Below are positions 1 to 13,474 of a DNA stretch of 64,000 nt, one piece after another. The DNA comes from Setoptus koraiensis. Taxonomy: Eukaryota > Arthropoda. The notes below the pieces were generated by a model. That model saw only the letters and a list, made by a program, of their open reading frames with translations. It made no database searches and had not been told where the DNA came from. The first letter of the stretch is position 1. Every line of letters starts with the position of its first letter. A program made the translations under genes and the position numbers. The DNA is taken from the NCBI GenBank assembly GCA_048013815.1, contig CM106586.1, forward strand, positions 19,840,001 to 19,904,000, read 5' to 3'.

Positions 1-1
1 C

Positions 2-121
2 TACACTAGTAGTGTTGTTACTGCATTTATGAAACAAAAACACAGAATGATATTTGAAAGAAGAAAAGCTGCCGAGGAGGCAGCAAAAAAAGAAGCCGAG
101 AAGGACGCGTCTGCGATTTAA
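2..121 (+). CDS. C-terminal exon of an unidentified protein with a charged tail (partial)
   Basis: A plus-strand frame is open from the window edge and ends in TAA at 119-121. It encodes about 39 residues: a short Thr/Val stretch, a KQKHRM motif, then an Ala/Glu/Lys helix (ERRKAAEEAAKKEAEKDAS). The charged helical end after a more hydrophobic stretch suits the cytosolic tail of a small membrane protein, but I do not recognise the family. The gene converges on PEX13, whose stop lies about 150 bp away. Low complexity and the missing N-terminal part keep confidence moderate. Confidence 0.45.
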   Translation, partial: YTSSVVTAFMKQKHRMIFERRKAAEEAAKKEAEKDASAI

Positions 122-273
122 TGAGATGCCCATCTAGTGATAGACGTTCAAATTGAAATATAATGTGTATAGCGTTTAGTTTAATGCAATATTGGTCAGT
201 ACTGAACTGATGATTAAATAATTAATTACAACAACAATGAATATACCAGGCGTATTATGCTACGCTAGTTGAT

Positions 274-1248
274 TCATTTATTGTCATTGAGCGCGCTTTT
301 AACAGATTCTATCTCGATATAGTTGGCCGGTACCAAGCCGATAGTTTTACCATCCATTCTTGATGCCAGGAGCCAGCCTTGGACTTTTGGTTGAGCGTGG
401 GCGGGTGCCACTATAATCTTTTCATTTGCACTTAATGTCAGCTCATTTGCCATGTTGGTTTGGAATGGAAATTTGGCCACCGCTAGATAGTGAAAGCCGT
501 CTTGTTGGGCCCACCTTGTGGTATCCTGACCGGATGGTTGATCTTGCGTTTTGCCTTCATCTGACATCATGAGTTTATAAATGAGCCACGGTGTGCCCGT
601 AATAACGCTTAAAAACATGAATATTGGCCAAAGTCCACGCAAGGATTGATGCATCGCCGCACCGTTAGTAATGGAATGATCCAATGATTCTGACCAGGCC
701 AATTCGTTAGTGTCATTAACGTCTATCAGACGAAACATTTGAAGGACTCGTTGCAAAAATCTCTTAATTGTTTTCATAATTGTCAGCGATGCTAAAATAC
801 TGGTCATTAGATGTTTCAGACGAGCCATATGCTCAGCAACGCCTAATACGGCTCGAAATGATGAATGGACCGCAAAATATGTGGACTCCATGAGCATTGA
901 TACAGATGAGAATGCGTGTACTATGGATTCAATAGATTGGAATGCCCTACGTGAACTCTCCTCGGCCGCTCTAACAAAATCCACCTCCTGGGGCATACCG
1001 AAGCCAACTCCTCCGGGTGCTAGACCACTAAATCCGCCCGCCATTCCGTAACCCGACCCATAGGCGCCATAAGCTGATCCATAGGGTTGATAAGGTGACA
1101 TTCCATAGGGTGATCCCATGCCCATGCCTAAACCCATTCCCATTCCCATACCTAAACCAAACCGTTGATTGTAGGGCGACAAGGCACTGTACTGTTGTGT
1201 GGCTGACACCTCACCTGGCCTGGGTGGTACCGGCGGAGGTGCTGCCAT
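274..1248 (-). CDS. PEX13: Peroxin-13 (peroxisomal membrane docking factor)
   Basis: This 324-residue protein matches PEX13, the peroxisomal membrane protein that docks the cargo receptors PEX5 and PEX7 with PEX14. The order is typical: an N-terminal PPPVPPRPGEV stretch, a Gly/Met/Tyr-rich YGxYG region, then the family block AEESSRRAFQSIESIVHAFS. A membrane helix follows near WPIFMFLSVITGTPWLIYKL, and a C-terminal SH3 domain covers about residues 247-314 (VAKFPFQ, QPKVQGWLLAS, GLVPANYIEI). I start at the ATG at 1248, giving MAAPPPVPPRP; the frame is open a little further upstream but has no ATG there. The coding region is a single exon. An AATAAA hexamer overlaps the last codons (277-282). 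It runs towards the plus-strand gene at the left edge. Confidence 0.95.
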   Translation of the reverse strand: MAAPPPVPPRPGEVSATQQYSALSPYNQRFGLGMGMGMGLGMGMGSPYGMSPYQPYGSAYGAYGSGYGMAGGFSGLAPGGVGFGMPQEVDFVRAAEESSRRAFQSIESIVHAFSSVSMLMESTYFAVHSSFRAVLGVAEHMARLKHLMTSILASLTIMKTIKRFLQRVLQMFRLIDVNDTNELAWSESLDHSITNGAAMHQSLRGLWPIFMFLSVITGTPWLIYKLMMSDEGKTQDQPSGQDTTRWAQQDGFHYLAVAKFPFQTNMANELTLSANEKIIVAPAHAQPKVQGWLLASRMDGKTIGLVPANYIEIESVKSALNDNK

Positions 1249-4200
1249 TTTTGTGTCGATGTGTAAAAATAGATTTGACAATTATAAATAATAATATTTC
1301 CTAATATGAGTTGTGTATTAACGAGTCTAGCAACGAAATCAGAAAACCAGACTAGATGTAACGGTTGGCAAATCAGTGGTGAATGAGAAGAAAATGTAAA
1401 TATTGCGACGTCCTCGATACTGTTATAAAATTGCCAAGGCGCTAAATTTGAAACAAAGTAGCCGTTCTCAGGTTGGTTTGGTCGAGATGGATTCATCGGA
1501 TTTGGAATTGAAATTTTCCACACTGAGACAGCCAGCAACAGGTAACACAAGGTAATGAGCACTTTCTTACAGGCAAACCTGAACTGTTACGTAAGCTGTG
1601 AGTCGCCGCTCCCATTCCGAACGAGGGAGAGTGATTGGATGGCAGTTCTGACGCTTCTCGCAGAGAAAGGGGAGCTGTCTTGCAAGCTCCCATAGTCGCT
1701 CGGGGAGGCTGAAGTTGTTGTTGTCATGTAATGTTTATTTATCCTTTGGCTTGCCATTGCGACTGTACATGTCCCTCTGTCTGTATCGCGCTTCCTATGC
1801 TCGTATCCCTGTGCTACGTTGTTAGAGAGCCGGCGGCATTTGTGGCCAGGAGGTTATTGCGAATGTGTAAGCATACGATTAAGATATAAGATTTCGTTGC
1901 CGCCTTAGTGGCTCCGATACACTTGTGCTGTTGCTTTCGGCTGTAAGTGGGTTACATAACAAGTTTTCGCACATGACTATTGTGAGATGATTTGTGACTA
2001 TGATATCCGTCCGTATGTATCGTCATCGTCATGTCATAGTGAGAAAGAAACCTTTACTCCAACAATTAGTCGTGCCACCACTCAAGCAACGACCACCGGC
2101 TGACCGTTGGGTCTAGCCACCGGTGATGGTCAGTGCCAGTGATTAAGTAAATCACTGGCTCCTTTGTGGTGGGATTGCAGCGGCTTCGATTACCTGTTGC
2201 TGGTACTGGTGCTGGTGCTGCCGCTGTCGATCTGATTAAATGGAAGCGACACAATGCAGTGTGTGCACTTGGATTATTGTGCAAACAATAACAATGGCAC
2301 CATCGGTCCGACTATCAAACACGGACAATAACCATAATAACCATTGTGATAACGGTGCGATAGCGAAAATAATTATAATTCAAACACAAAGTATCAGCGC
2401 ATTAGTTGCACTTGTCCGCCACCAGTAGTACTAGGCCGAGACTGAAACTGCCGCTCGTTGTTATCCTCTACTAACAACTTGTAAGATACGACGATGCGCT
2501 GACGACGACGACGCCGACGCCGACGCCGACAATGTTGCCACTGCCGCCACTGCCGCTGCTGTCGACGATGATGATGTAATAATGAATTTGTATAATTCAA
2601 TTGCAAACCTGCTTGCCCGTTTGCTGCTGATGATGATGTAATATCATCGCAATCAACGACAGGTAAGAGCTGTTATTTGTTGGTCCTTCCTTGTTGTTGT
2701 TGTTGTTGTTGTTGCTTTCGTTGGTGTTGTTGGTGTTGCTGTCGTCGTTGTCGTCGTTGTCGTTGGCGAAAGATCGTGCCTCATGCTATCATCTGATCGG
2801 CCAGAGTGGCGCATCGTCATCAGGCTGTCTCGAGAATCAACTTGGCTACTTACGGACACTCAGGCTCATTACACACACCGGACACACAAACAACGGCAAC
2901 AACAACAACGGTCTGTATACTGACCGGAAAGAGAGCTTGTTGGTGGCAGTTTAGAGAAGTTTAGATTAACTGCATTGCGACAGCAACTGGCCAGACTGGA
3001 CACAATACTCGTTGTTGTTGTTGTTGCTGTTGTTGTTGCACACAAACTGACCAAAGCTGGCAAGACGAGGCGATCATTTAGGGCAACAAACGGTTTTCCG
3101 ACAATTCAGTAGGCACAATCGCACAAAGATCACCACTGTTCGAGCCTGTTGGCTAAAAATTAAAACATCTTGACTTTGAAGATACACATACAAGCGGCGG
3201 CGGCGCCAGTCTCCCTGTGGGCATCTTTTTCGAGTTGTAGTCACATCATGAGCTTGAGTGAGGATACAGGGAGAGTTAATCTCGCTCGTTTGATCGATCC
3301 AGGTCGTATTTTGAATGTATGCTAGTCGTATGTATGACAACTTCGTTTAAAAGTGGTTATATTATCCTGATATCGTCAAGTGAGAGCCACAGCCGAGCAT
3401 CAGGCATTAAAAAAGGAAAGTGAGCCCCTGTCCCTAGATAGATAAGTATTTTTTGCGCCAAAAGAATCGCATTAATCTACATCACAGAGTTGTAATAGTT
3501 GTCGACGCAACTTCCACATTCAACCATCATCATCGTGACAGTGGACACAACACAATGATACTTGTAATAATAGCAACAACGAGTGTCGCTAATTACTAAT
3601 GGCCACACACAATTAGTAGTAATCGTTTTGTTTCTATTCATGTCATTGCTGACCATTGTCTGTCTGCTGGCTCGGTCGCATTCACATCACGACAAAACCA
3701 AAACTGGACAACTAATTAGCTGGCAGCAGCTAATCAGTTTCTCTGTTATTATCAAATATGTAATTATAGCCAAGACCAGGAAATTAGATGAGCATGATCG
3801 ACCAAGCGCTCTACATCTATTCATCATCAACATGTGAATACATGTGAGCATGCTGATGTAGAGCAGCCTGATGCCATGATGCAACAACAACAAAAAATAG
3901 CCGGATAAACAAAAGTTGTGCATATATGAATATTAGTTGATACTGAGTCATGTGGAGTCATGTGGCATCAATCAACTGGCATTCTCATTTGCATGACTAG
4001 TGGCCAGTTGCGGCCGCAAAGGTTTCCCGATCATATTCATACATGAATCCCGAATTTAAGTAAATTTGTCCATATTTTAACCAGATTACCATTGCCCAAA
4101 TTCGTTCACGATCCATGTTGTTGTTGTTGGACCTCATAAATTTTCAATTTTGTATTCCTTTTAGAGGCACAAAGGAAGCCACAACCGTTATGATGGATCG

Positions 4201-6850
4201 TTAATGGGTCAATAGATTACAACTAAGCATGCAAATAAAGAAAGTGTCGAGATTTACATGGTTCGCCACTTGGTGATTGTTGTCGCCGTTACGCGACCAT
4301 AGCACAAGAGTCACCTCAACTAGCTTCCATGAGATGATTAATTAATGCAATCTAGCCATAGCAATTGGTTACCGGTTACAGGTGGTGAACGAGTTACAGG
4401 TAGTGAACGAGTTACAGTGTTAGTGTTAGTGTAATCAACGACATGACGACGACGACTACGGTGTCTCATTAATATATCTTCTCTCATTAGCATGCATCGG
4501 CTGAACACTTGAGTCACTTGTTGCTGTTGTCGTCGTCTAATTTCACTACAAGTGTGGCAATTGTGTAGCTAATGGCGGTGGCTTAATGGTGCCAACGTCA
4601 TGCTATGCAAACAGTAATTAAACAAATAAACAAAGGCTACTTGTTGAATGGGCTGTTGTTGGCAGTTAATTACGATGATAGCAAATGATGATATAGTGAA
4701 TTGTTTTCATCATTAAACACTTTCTATTAATCACGAATAAAGCCCCTATAACAGGATCTGTTGCTTGCACTGCTTGCATTGAATCGACTGGGGCAAGATT
4801 GTAGAAAACAATTTAATAATTGTGCAAACTTGATCCCTGTCCGTCAATGGCGGCAGCACAATACACTGTCTATTCTACAATCTATAATCAAATATTTGCT
4901 TGCTTCATGAATATTCGAATAGGTCAATAGTTGCAATTAATTGAAATATAAAAAGCCGCCTAGCGAAAAAAACTCACATCTAACGTGTTCTGAGACTATT
5001 CAGGCGAGCCTAAAACTAACTGAAACCAGTTGACAAAACTAGCAAAACTAACAAACAAGAATACGGATTAAAAAACACAGATGCAAATATGGTTCTTATG
5101 GCGGGATTATAATGAACAGAGATATATAAAACAAGTGGCCAGATACACTGTATATCCTCAGTGCGATAATATTTACCTTGCTCGTAGTTGGCGTTGTTGT
5201 TGTTGTTGTTGCTGTTGGCCGAAATCACGAAGCGATCAAGCTGGCCTATCTAGCAACCTAGTAAATATCCAATTAGTTTTGAAACAAGAAAGATATCTGA
5301 ACCGTTAAATCGTGTTAAAACAGCGCTGCTGACGTCATGACACAGTATCATTAGCTGTTGATGTTGTTGTTCCACTATTAGTCCCAGAGAAGGTCGTGAC
5401 TTGTTGATTAATTGATTTCTTTTCAATTCTTTTCTGTTTTTCTTGCTTTCGAATCTGCTTTCTCTGTTGTCCCTCTGCAAACTTCATTCATCAGTGCATT
5501 ATATTGAGCAGTATATATTTGAGATGAGCCGCAAACAACAAGCGATGGAGTGGCGCAAGTTTTTCTCCTCTCGACAACACTAGACACAGCCACACAAGTA
5601 TCTAATTATGCTAATGAGTGCCAGAGAAGAAATGCGGTGACTTGGGTTGTCGGTGAAGAAAGACGAAAGTTTTGATTTTACACCTAAGCACATTTGGGGC
5701 AACAAATAGCTGACCCAAATGTATAGCTTGTATATAGTCGTGTATGTTTGGTGTGTTAACGTGTTTTGTCGGGGCTTGTAGCCGGCAATTACATCATAAT
5801 TATTGACCACTTTCATTATGACAATGAACTATAACTCCCACTATTCCGGCTACTTTATAGCATTGGTATAATAGAAACAAAAAGAATGTGTCCACCTCTT
5901 AATTTAAACTCTACTCTCGCCTAATGATGGCAGCCATTTACAAACAACAACAACAATAATAATGTTGTTATAATTTAATTGAATTCAGCGCGACTCGCCA
6001 ACCGGACATGCCACTCGAATCGAATTGATCGAGACCGAAAATCGTGCCTCGGTCCGGTGTGTCCGGTTATATTGTGTCCGGTTATATTGTGTCCGGTAGA
6101 TTTGTTAGAGAACCGTTAGATTCCGCATATATTTCGGCGTGTATTCGCGCGTATATTTGATAGACCAATTGATCTAACACAGTATCACTAATGATCATTG
6201 CAGATGAGATGTAAAATCAGTTGAACTAATCGATGTGCTTCTGGCTAATAATAATAATAATAATAAACTCGTCTCTTTGGTTGCAGTGCAAATAAATTAG
6301 CCAATATCACTACTGGCCACTATTAATGATGGTCCTAAATATTATTATATACATTGTTTTGTCTAGCAATCAGTGTGTGTACCCGATTATTTTAATCAAT
6401 TCGACAGTCGTACATGGGCCCAATCAATATAAATAATGAATCTGTTGTTTATTCGTGTCGCTTTGTCAAATTGATTAGATTGGCATAACGGCCCGGATGA
6501 CGTCATTACGGTCATTACAACGGGTCTCCAGAATTCAGTTTGAACTGTCGCACACTGACAGTTGTACCTGCAACTGTCAATTTAGCACATGATGTGCATT
6601 TGCTGTTGCATAATAATAAGAGGACAAGTGGGCCGAGCTGCATTCATGGCTCGTTGTCACGCCAATTGTCTCAGTGAATTCAGGGAGCAACAGGAAATTG
6701 TTATTATATCATGTTATTTATTCTTGCCGGACAATTGGCATTTTGTTGTTTGTTTATTATGGTCTATTGAACGATGATTGTCTCACACCCGCATGCCATG
6801 AGACATTCATCGGCGCATGCAAATTTATGCAAATTTCAATTAAAGAGATT
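1249..6850. other. Non-coding stretch upstream of PEX13
   Basis: I see no convincing gene here. The longest frames are low-complexity shadows of GTT/CAA and GAC tracts (for example near 2500-2530, 2693-2712, 3009-3038 and 5190-5215). AT-rich segments with TAATTA-type homeodomain core sites are common. A strong plus-strand splice-donor look-alike (ACAG/GTAAGA) lies at 2662/2663. The first few hundred bases probably hold the PEX13 promoter and 5' UTR, but no TATA box is clear. Confidence 0.5.
6054..6095. repeat. 17-bp tandem repeat, about 2.5 copies
   Basis: The unit GTCCGGTTATATTGT occurs in tandem at 6058-6095 inside AT-rich non-coding DNA. No function is suggested. Confidence 0.7.
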
Positions 6851-7698
6851 AGCAGCCACAACACACACACACACACACCTCGACTTTACAACCTGTAGCT
6901 ACCTGTTGTTTGATAATGATCTGGCTCAATCGAACGCACGCCATTGTTATTTAATTGTTTCGATTGTTAAACCAATGAATTTGCTGGGCATTATTTTCAT
7001 ATTTAGCCCAGGCAGAAGCTCGGCGATTTTATTTGCTGTTGTTGTTGTTGCTGCATGATGGGCTTGCGGTTGTTGCCCGACAAAACCATTGAAAAACCAT
7101 CCAACTGATACCTGTTGCTTCCCAATGGGCAGCTCACGCCTCATTAGAACACACAGATAATTTTGCCCGAGCCGAGAGATGAATGCCAATGATTATCGTT
7201 TACATGCCAAACGAATGGTAATCAGGCGATTGTTACTTTGAGACGAGTCAAAACAAGCGATAGTGAGAGTGGGGCGCTCGCCCAATTGCTCTGACTCGCC
7301 CCTTTGATCCTCTATATTGTTCATCAAATATTCAGTCTTCTCTGCGATCATCAACTCACCTGTTGATTTCGATACAGAGATTTCGGCTGGCTGGCGGAGC
7401 TGGCGACAAGCCCAGGCATTGTTGTCCATGTTGTTGTTTGTGGTGGTCATCACATTGTGATGACCAGCGACGATACACATCCCCCGCTTGCATTAACTGA
7501 CGGCCAGCAGCGCAAGCTCATCAACAACAACCATGTAATTGTAATACCAAATAACAAATCGAGCCAAACACTGGAAATAACTCGTCGTCGAGCTGCACAA
7601 GGCTCCGCTATCAGCACTAAACTTAGCCACACAAGCGAGCTTGCCAGAGAGCTGCCAAAATGGCTCGAGTGCGGCTCGCCGAGGGGCATTTGTCATTT

Positions 7699-7747
7699 GA
7701 GATAATCTGAAATTGTTGAGATAATCTGAAATTGTTGAGATTGCCTG
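7699..7747. repeat. 19-bp tandem repeat, about 2.5 copies
   Basis: GAGATAATCTGAAATTGTT is repeated twice with a partial third copy. It lies in non-coding DNA. Confidence 0.7.
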
Positions 7748-7859
7748 AAAGTGCACACAATGGGTTGTTTGTGAGACAATTAAACTGAACAATTGATTGC
7801 GTGTTGCCACAACGACCACGACATTTCAGCAATATTATCATCATTTTATCGTGTTGGCC

Positions 7860-7908
7860 ATTTTATTTTATTCTATTTTATTTTATTTTATTCTATTTTA
7901 TTTTATTT
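7860..7908. repeat. TTTTA pentanucleotide microsatellite
   Basis: About ten copies of a TTTTA/TTCTA pentamer form a pyrimidine/A run. Confidence 0.85.
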
Positions 7909-8185
7909 GTTGTGCATTGTTGGGCTTGGCGCCATTGTCGTATGGTGGCGCCCAAACGATCGATGGCCCCATGATGACTGACAAATTGTGTTGGCCCGAA
8001 CAAATTGGCCCATGTATTCAGCCGATATTCATGCGTGAATATTGAGCAAATTCCAGCATAATTGAGAAACATTCAAGCATGTATTTAGGCTGAATAGAGT
8101 ACGGAATAGCGGCGATATTTTAGTTGTAAGACATTGAAAATACTTTGTTAATTAGCTGTACTTTCACTCGAAAACAGTCTGGCCA

Positions 8186-8225
8186 ACACAAGCTCGACAC
8201 AAGCTCGACACAAGCTCGACACGAG
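8186..8225. repeat. 11-bp tandem repeat, about 4 copies
   Basis: The unit ACACAAGCTCG is repeated three times with a diverged fourth copy. Confidence 0.75.
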
Positions 8226-11200
8226 CGCACTAATCGGGTGAGGCGGCTAATCGCTGATTGATAGGCTCTCTCTCGTGAGCAACAGAACAGAGGATAATAA
8301 ATGTCGACATTGAATGGATTGGCGCCGATTAGCGAATACTAATATCCATTTGAGCCCTTTATCGCGAGAATGGTCTGTCGACAATCGCTCAGCTCGAGTG
8401 GTTGGCCAGCTCATTGCCGACATGGTGTAGATAACGGTAATGATGAGCCGCTCTTTTCTTGCCCACTGATTGGGCTCGTTGTTTCGCCAAACAAAGTAGC
8501 GCTTCTTCTTTGGACGGAGCACGCGTCCAGATGACGCCCCCATTTGTTTGATTGCCGAAGACAAGTTTGCGCGGCGCCTTGCCGACACCGACAAAAGACG
8601 GATTGGGCAGAATTGGCTCGAAGATGAAAGAGAAATTGGATTGAAAGATTCGAACAGGATTGCAAGAATCGAGAGAATCGAAATCCGACGACAAATGGCC
8701 GGGCCAGCGAGCGAAAAAGCGGGCCAAGGCCAGCACAACGCGACCGGTGTGTGCCTTATTTGCATACCAGGACTATTTTTATCAATTAGATCGTTGTCTC
8801 TCTATTATATCTATCATATCTGTTATATCTGTCGCTGCAACTGGCTGGCACACACACACAGCGACGACGAAAGAAACAAAAAGAGAAACAAACCGACTAC
8901 TCACGTTACTAATTAATGGGCGCCTCTGCAGCCGGCACAGCTAATGAGTTGAGTGTTGCTTTCGCTCTCAACTGGTTGCGCTCATCAATCTTATCAATAT
9001 TGTTGAATGAACGAAATGATAATAATAATAATAATAACGATAATGGTGCCAGCTAGAAGGCGAATATACGAGTGAATTGAGCCGCCATTTACAGGTATTA
9101 TTATTATTCGACATTGCATTCATTTACTATTAGTATTCAAATATGCTCAAAGTATTCACGACTCTCGCCATTAGCGTCAGCAGCAGCAGCAACAACAACA
9201 ACAACGAGCGCACGAACGAAACTCGCATGCCGACACAATCACAACCGATTGAGACATCTCGTCAGTCTGGCGAGATCTCGCTCGCCCGATATGTCTTTGT
9301 GACAGCAGCAATAACTAATTGGCCAGCCGGCCGGCGGCCGCTTGTCTATGTTTGTCTCTCGATTGGGCATTACATAACAACAGGCTATCTCTTTCTCGAT
9401 ACAACTCGCTCTATCTCTCTCTTGATACAACTCTGTGTGTGCTCTCGTTACAACAGCGTGATCTTAATTTGATTGATGGTGGCCAACTTTGTTTGTCAGT
9501 CGTGCCGTATGATGCTCACTTTGCACGGCCACCACAACGACGTCGCCGTTGTTGTTGTTGTTGCTCGACAGTGTGTGCGACTTAATTGTAATTCGGACAA
9601 GTTGCCTTAGATTATCTCTCGGCCGAGAGATCAATTTAAGATGAGATAGCATTTGTTGAGAAATTGAGCCATCTTGCCTCTTTCACCTGTCTCTCTCAAT
9701 CGGACTCTCGCTTGATGGTACACACATTTCTACCTGTTGGCACACACAGGTGGAAATGGCCTTAATTAAATGCCACCATCGCTCTGGCTAATCGACACTA
9801 ACTAAGATAATACTAATGAAATAAGACTAAACTAGTAGTGCTAGTAGTAATGATGTTGATGATGACGCTGATGATGATGATGATGATGATATTAATAACG
9901 GCAGTCGTGCAGTGGTCGTGGATCAACTCATGCCAGACGATTGTTATATAATATATATGCTTGTAGATAATATATTTTTATATATAAAACACACAACATA
10001 TAAGATATAACAAGATATAAGCAAACAAACTGACAAGCAACACACACAAACTAATTGACATTCTTATTATTATTAAAAATAAAATAAAATAAAATAAAAT
10101 AATAATACTAATGATAACGTGCCTCACAACACAACCATTAGTGTTATGTAATAGATGGTGATATCATGGCACTATTATTACTATTTCGTGCAATATCGGC
10201 ATCCTGTTATTCTTCGTCGTCTTGTTACCTGTTGTTGGGTCGGCCAAGTGACCCGTGCGAGCCAACTACACTTACTGCTAACAGTTGCAGTTGTTAACGA
10301 CGTAACGGTAACTGTTCGTTTATTTGGTCGTGATATAGCAACGACACTTGATGAGTGATCAGTTCATTCAATTGTGTTGCACTGCTCAACTAAATAAACC
10401 AACTATAAACACAACCAACTAACTATCTGACCCATCAATCCATCAGTCCCTTTCATCGCTCACCTGTGTACTGTCCTGTTTCGGCTCGTTTGTTTCAACA
10501 GATCAACCAATCTAGCCAATTAAGTCGAAAGAGAGCTAATCAAACTCGAGGAGCTTGTTTTTCGCGTGCCGAGCCAGATTCGCGAGCTAAATTGAGCCGA
10601 CAGCCGACTTTTCACTCCAAATAAACAAATATTTGTCGCAATTAAACCGGTAAGAGTGATCCCTCGAGTCGTTACTTTGTTCATTTCTGACTAGCGAGTC
10701 AGTCGAATTCTTTTTTCAGAAATCTTCTAAATCAGTCGACAGACAGTTGGAAAGAAGATTTAGAAAAAAAAATATTGTAAAATTTATTTGATCGGTTTGA
10801 AATAGCTTGTGACGGCGACAAATAATCGTGCCAGCGAACGGCGGTATCGGCGTCTCATGCGCGACAAACGGCGTGAAAAGAAATCACCAATTCCACGCTG
10901 GGGTCCATCCGAAAATCTTGAAAATCTCGAAAATCTCGAAAATGCCAAGTTCGAGATTGGGTGCGTTCGAAAATTCGATCTTCGGAAATGTGGCGTTCGA
11001 TGTTCGCATTTTCGTTATTATGACCCGATGCTCCCAGAATCAATAATTAGCTCGGCGAACAATGTTTGTGTGAAGCGTTGACCCGGGCACATTTGACACA
11101 AGTATCGTGTCTCGGAACGGCCGACGGAACGGGCTAGAGAGGCAGAGAAAGTCGCCCGATGGAATGGCGAGTCGCATCACTTTTTATTTGTATTTGTATT

Positions 11201-12664
11201 TTTATTTTCATGCCATGACAAGTCAGCATGAGAATGAGCACCCGTATTGCTGACAGGGAATTGATATGGCGAGTTGATGGGGCGAGTTGATAGGGCGAGT
11301 TGATAGGGCGAGCTGACAGAGAAAACGGATAGAGGAAATTGAAAGTAGGGTTGCGGCAGGTGATAAAAATAACAGCATGTGGTGCCGGTGCGCAAGCATG
11401 GGCTAGTTTGTTTTTTGCGGAAATTGCACTGTCGCAACATATGGATTTGGCGGCCGGCTCTGACAGTTGCGAGTTTTGAGTTTGGAGCCGGCCGAGACAG
11501 TTAATTGACGGCTCCAGTTATCGGCCGGTTGGCTTGAGGTTAGTGGGCTTTTGAGTTAGTGTGACACGACAATAACTCAAAATATGTAACAGTGGTCGAT
11601 CGCACAGATCGACACAGATATCGTGCAAATGTCAAACTGGCGAACGGGCCAACGGGCCAACTGGCTGCCCGATCACTCACCGAGCCACCAACTAATTTGT
11701 TTATCCGCCGCATGCCGCATGCGCTGACAGTTGTCAAGCTCGCCATGATGGATCAGACGGATATCGTAAGCCGTCATGCCAGTGGGTCGGACGCATAGCG
11801 CATAGACCAATGACAGCGAACGAGCGCATAACAAGCGCATTCTGTCAATGAATCGCTGGCATGAATAAAGATTGAAAACAAAATTAAAATACCTGCATCT
11901 CAACGCGAATTGTTTCTGTGGGCCACACAACACAGACCATTAATCAAACTAACTAAGCTCTTTGCCACCACACCGATCTGATCCGTCGCGGCTTGCCGTC
12001 GATGTTGTGCCCCCATTTGCTTGTGTTCCGGCCGCCGATCTAAACACATTCAAACCGATCACTCAACTGGCGCCAATCGCGCTGCCCATAGACAAATGGG
12101 CAAGCCACAGATAACTGATCGTTGCCAATGACAGATCGTTGGGCTACTTGTGTCTCAATCGCCGGTTGTCGGCCGCTGTCGGTGCTCCGATGTTGTCAGT
12201 GTGGCTTATCGGTCGCCGGCCGACAGCGCGCCAGAAAATGAATGAACAAAGTAGACGAAATTCGCGCAAAATTCGCGCATCTTTGTCGCCCGTTTCGTCG
12301 GTCCTGTTGCGCCACACACCAACACCGCTGCTGTTGTTGTCGCTGTCTCTAATGTCGCTGTTGTCGTTGTTGCTAGTGTCGTTGCTTGTTGCTTGTATGC
12401 GATCAAGTTGACAGTCACAATGTTATTTCTGGTGGACAGTTGCGTCATGCGCGCATGCGTTGGCCAGTTCAACTTAAAGAGTCTTGCCAAACTTGTATCA
12501 CGGCGCGAGAGGGGGACGGCGAGGGGAAAGAGCGTTGTGGGGAAAGAGGGGTAGAGCGTGCGGACAGAATGACGGACGGACGGACAGTCGGACGAACGAA
12601 CAGACGGACGGACAGTCAACGGGCAACGAAATCATCACCAGAGCGAGTTCTTTTGGCGAACTCT

Positions 12665-12725
12665 CACCTGACAAGTTACTCACCTGTGCTGCTCGCCTGT
12701 GCTGCTCGCATGTGCTGCTCACCTG
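12665..12725. promoter_or_regulatory. E-box array within a 15-bp imperfect tandem repeat
   Basis: CACCTG occurs at 12665, 12681 and 12720 and CATGTG at 12709. The last sites sit in an imperfect repeat of the form TGCTGCTCxCxTG. CACCTG/CAGGTG is the classical Snail/ZEB/E-protein site, so clustering could be regulatory. The same letters also resemble a minus-strand splice donor (CAGGTGAGT at 12677-12685), so the reading is tentative. Confidence 0.35.
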
Positions 12726-13139
12726 TGCGCACCCATTTGGAGTTGTGTGCTAGAGTACGCCCACGCCGCGCGCCTTATCATAAAGCCTTTATGTGTGTGA
12801 GTGTGTTGAGCCGCGTCGCTTTCAGGGCTTCGCTACTACTGACACTAGCGAATCAGTAGTGGTGTCAGCTGACCAGCAGAGAGTGCACAAACGATTTGTC
12901 TCGAATCTGTCAACAACGTCACCAGCAACAGCAACAACAACAACAACAACAACAACAGTAGCAGCAGCAACAACAACAGCGACGACAACAACAACTACAA
13001 CGGCCAGCATTGCGTCAGCGACAAATAAAGCAGCGGCCATTGTTTAATTGTAGATGGGAATTGGGCAGTCAGCAGTGCATTCAATGTATCAATAGTATCA
13101 ATGAACATGACACACAATACAAACTGTTTGTTGACAAGT

Positions 13140-13177
<38 letters not shown>

Positions 13178-13186
13178 GCACGCACA
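13140..13186. repeat. (CA)n / (CGCA)n microsatellite
   Basis: An uninterrupted CA run of about 17 units is followed by CGCA tetramers. Confidence 0.95.
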
Positions 13187-13441
13187 AGCGAGTGGTCAAG
13201 TTATTGAAGAGGAACAACAACGACAAAGTTAATAGAGACAACAATACACAGGTGAACGGTTGCATCAGTAATTAGTCGTACGAGGTGGACACACACACAC
13301 AAAAGACACGAACGACTTGATTGTGAGCAGCTGATTGTGCTCACCGGAGTGGACAATCGCACACACACACACAAACAGCAACTATCAATCAGTGCAATCA
13401 CCATAGCAATGCAGCTAGCCAATTACGTAAGCATTGTTGCG

Positions 13442-13474
<33 letters not shown>

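Noticed and set aside
1249-1281. N-terminal extension of PEX13 beyond the ATG at 1248
   Set aside because: It would begin with TTG, while the ATG at 1248 gives MAAPPPVPPRP, like known PEX13 starts.
8247-8765. 172-codon minus frame overlapping several other open frames
   Set aside because: Competing frames are open on both strands in the same bases and none has a domain or a start/splice context.
12206-12859. Overlapping 137-157-codon frames on both strands
   Set aside because: They arise from GGAC/CGGAC and GTC repeats and read as low-complexity Arg/Thr or Ser peptides.
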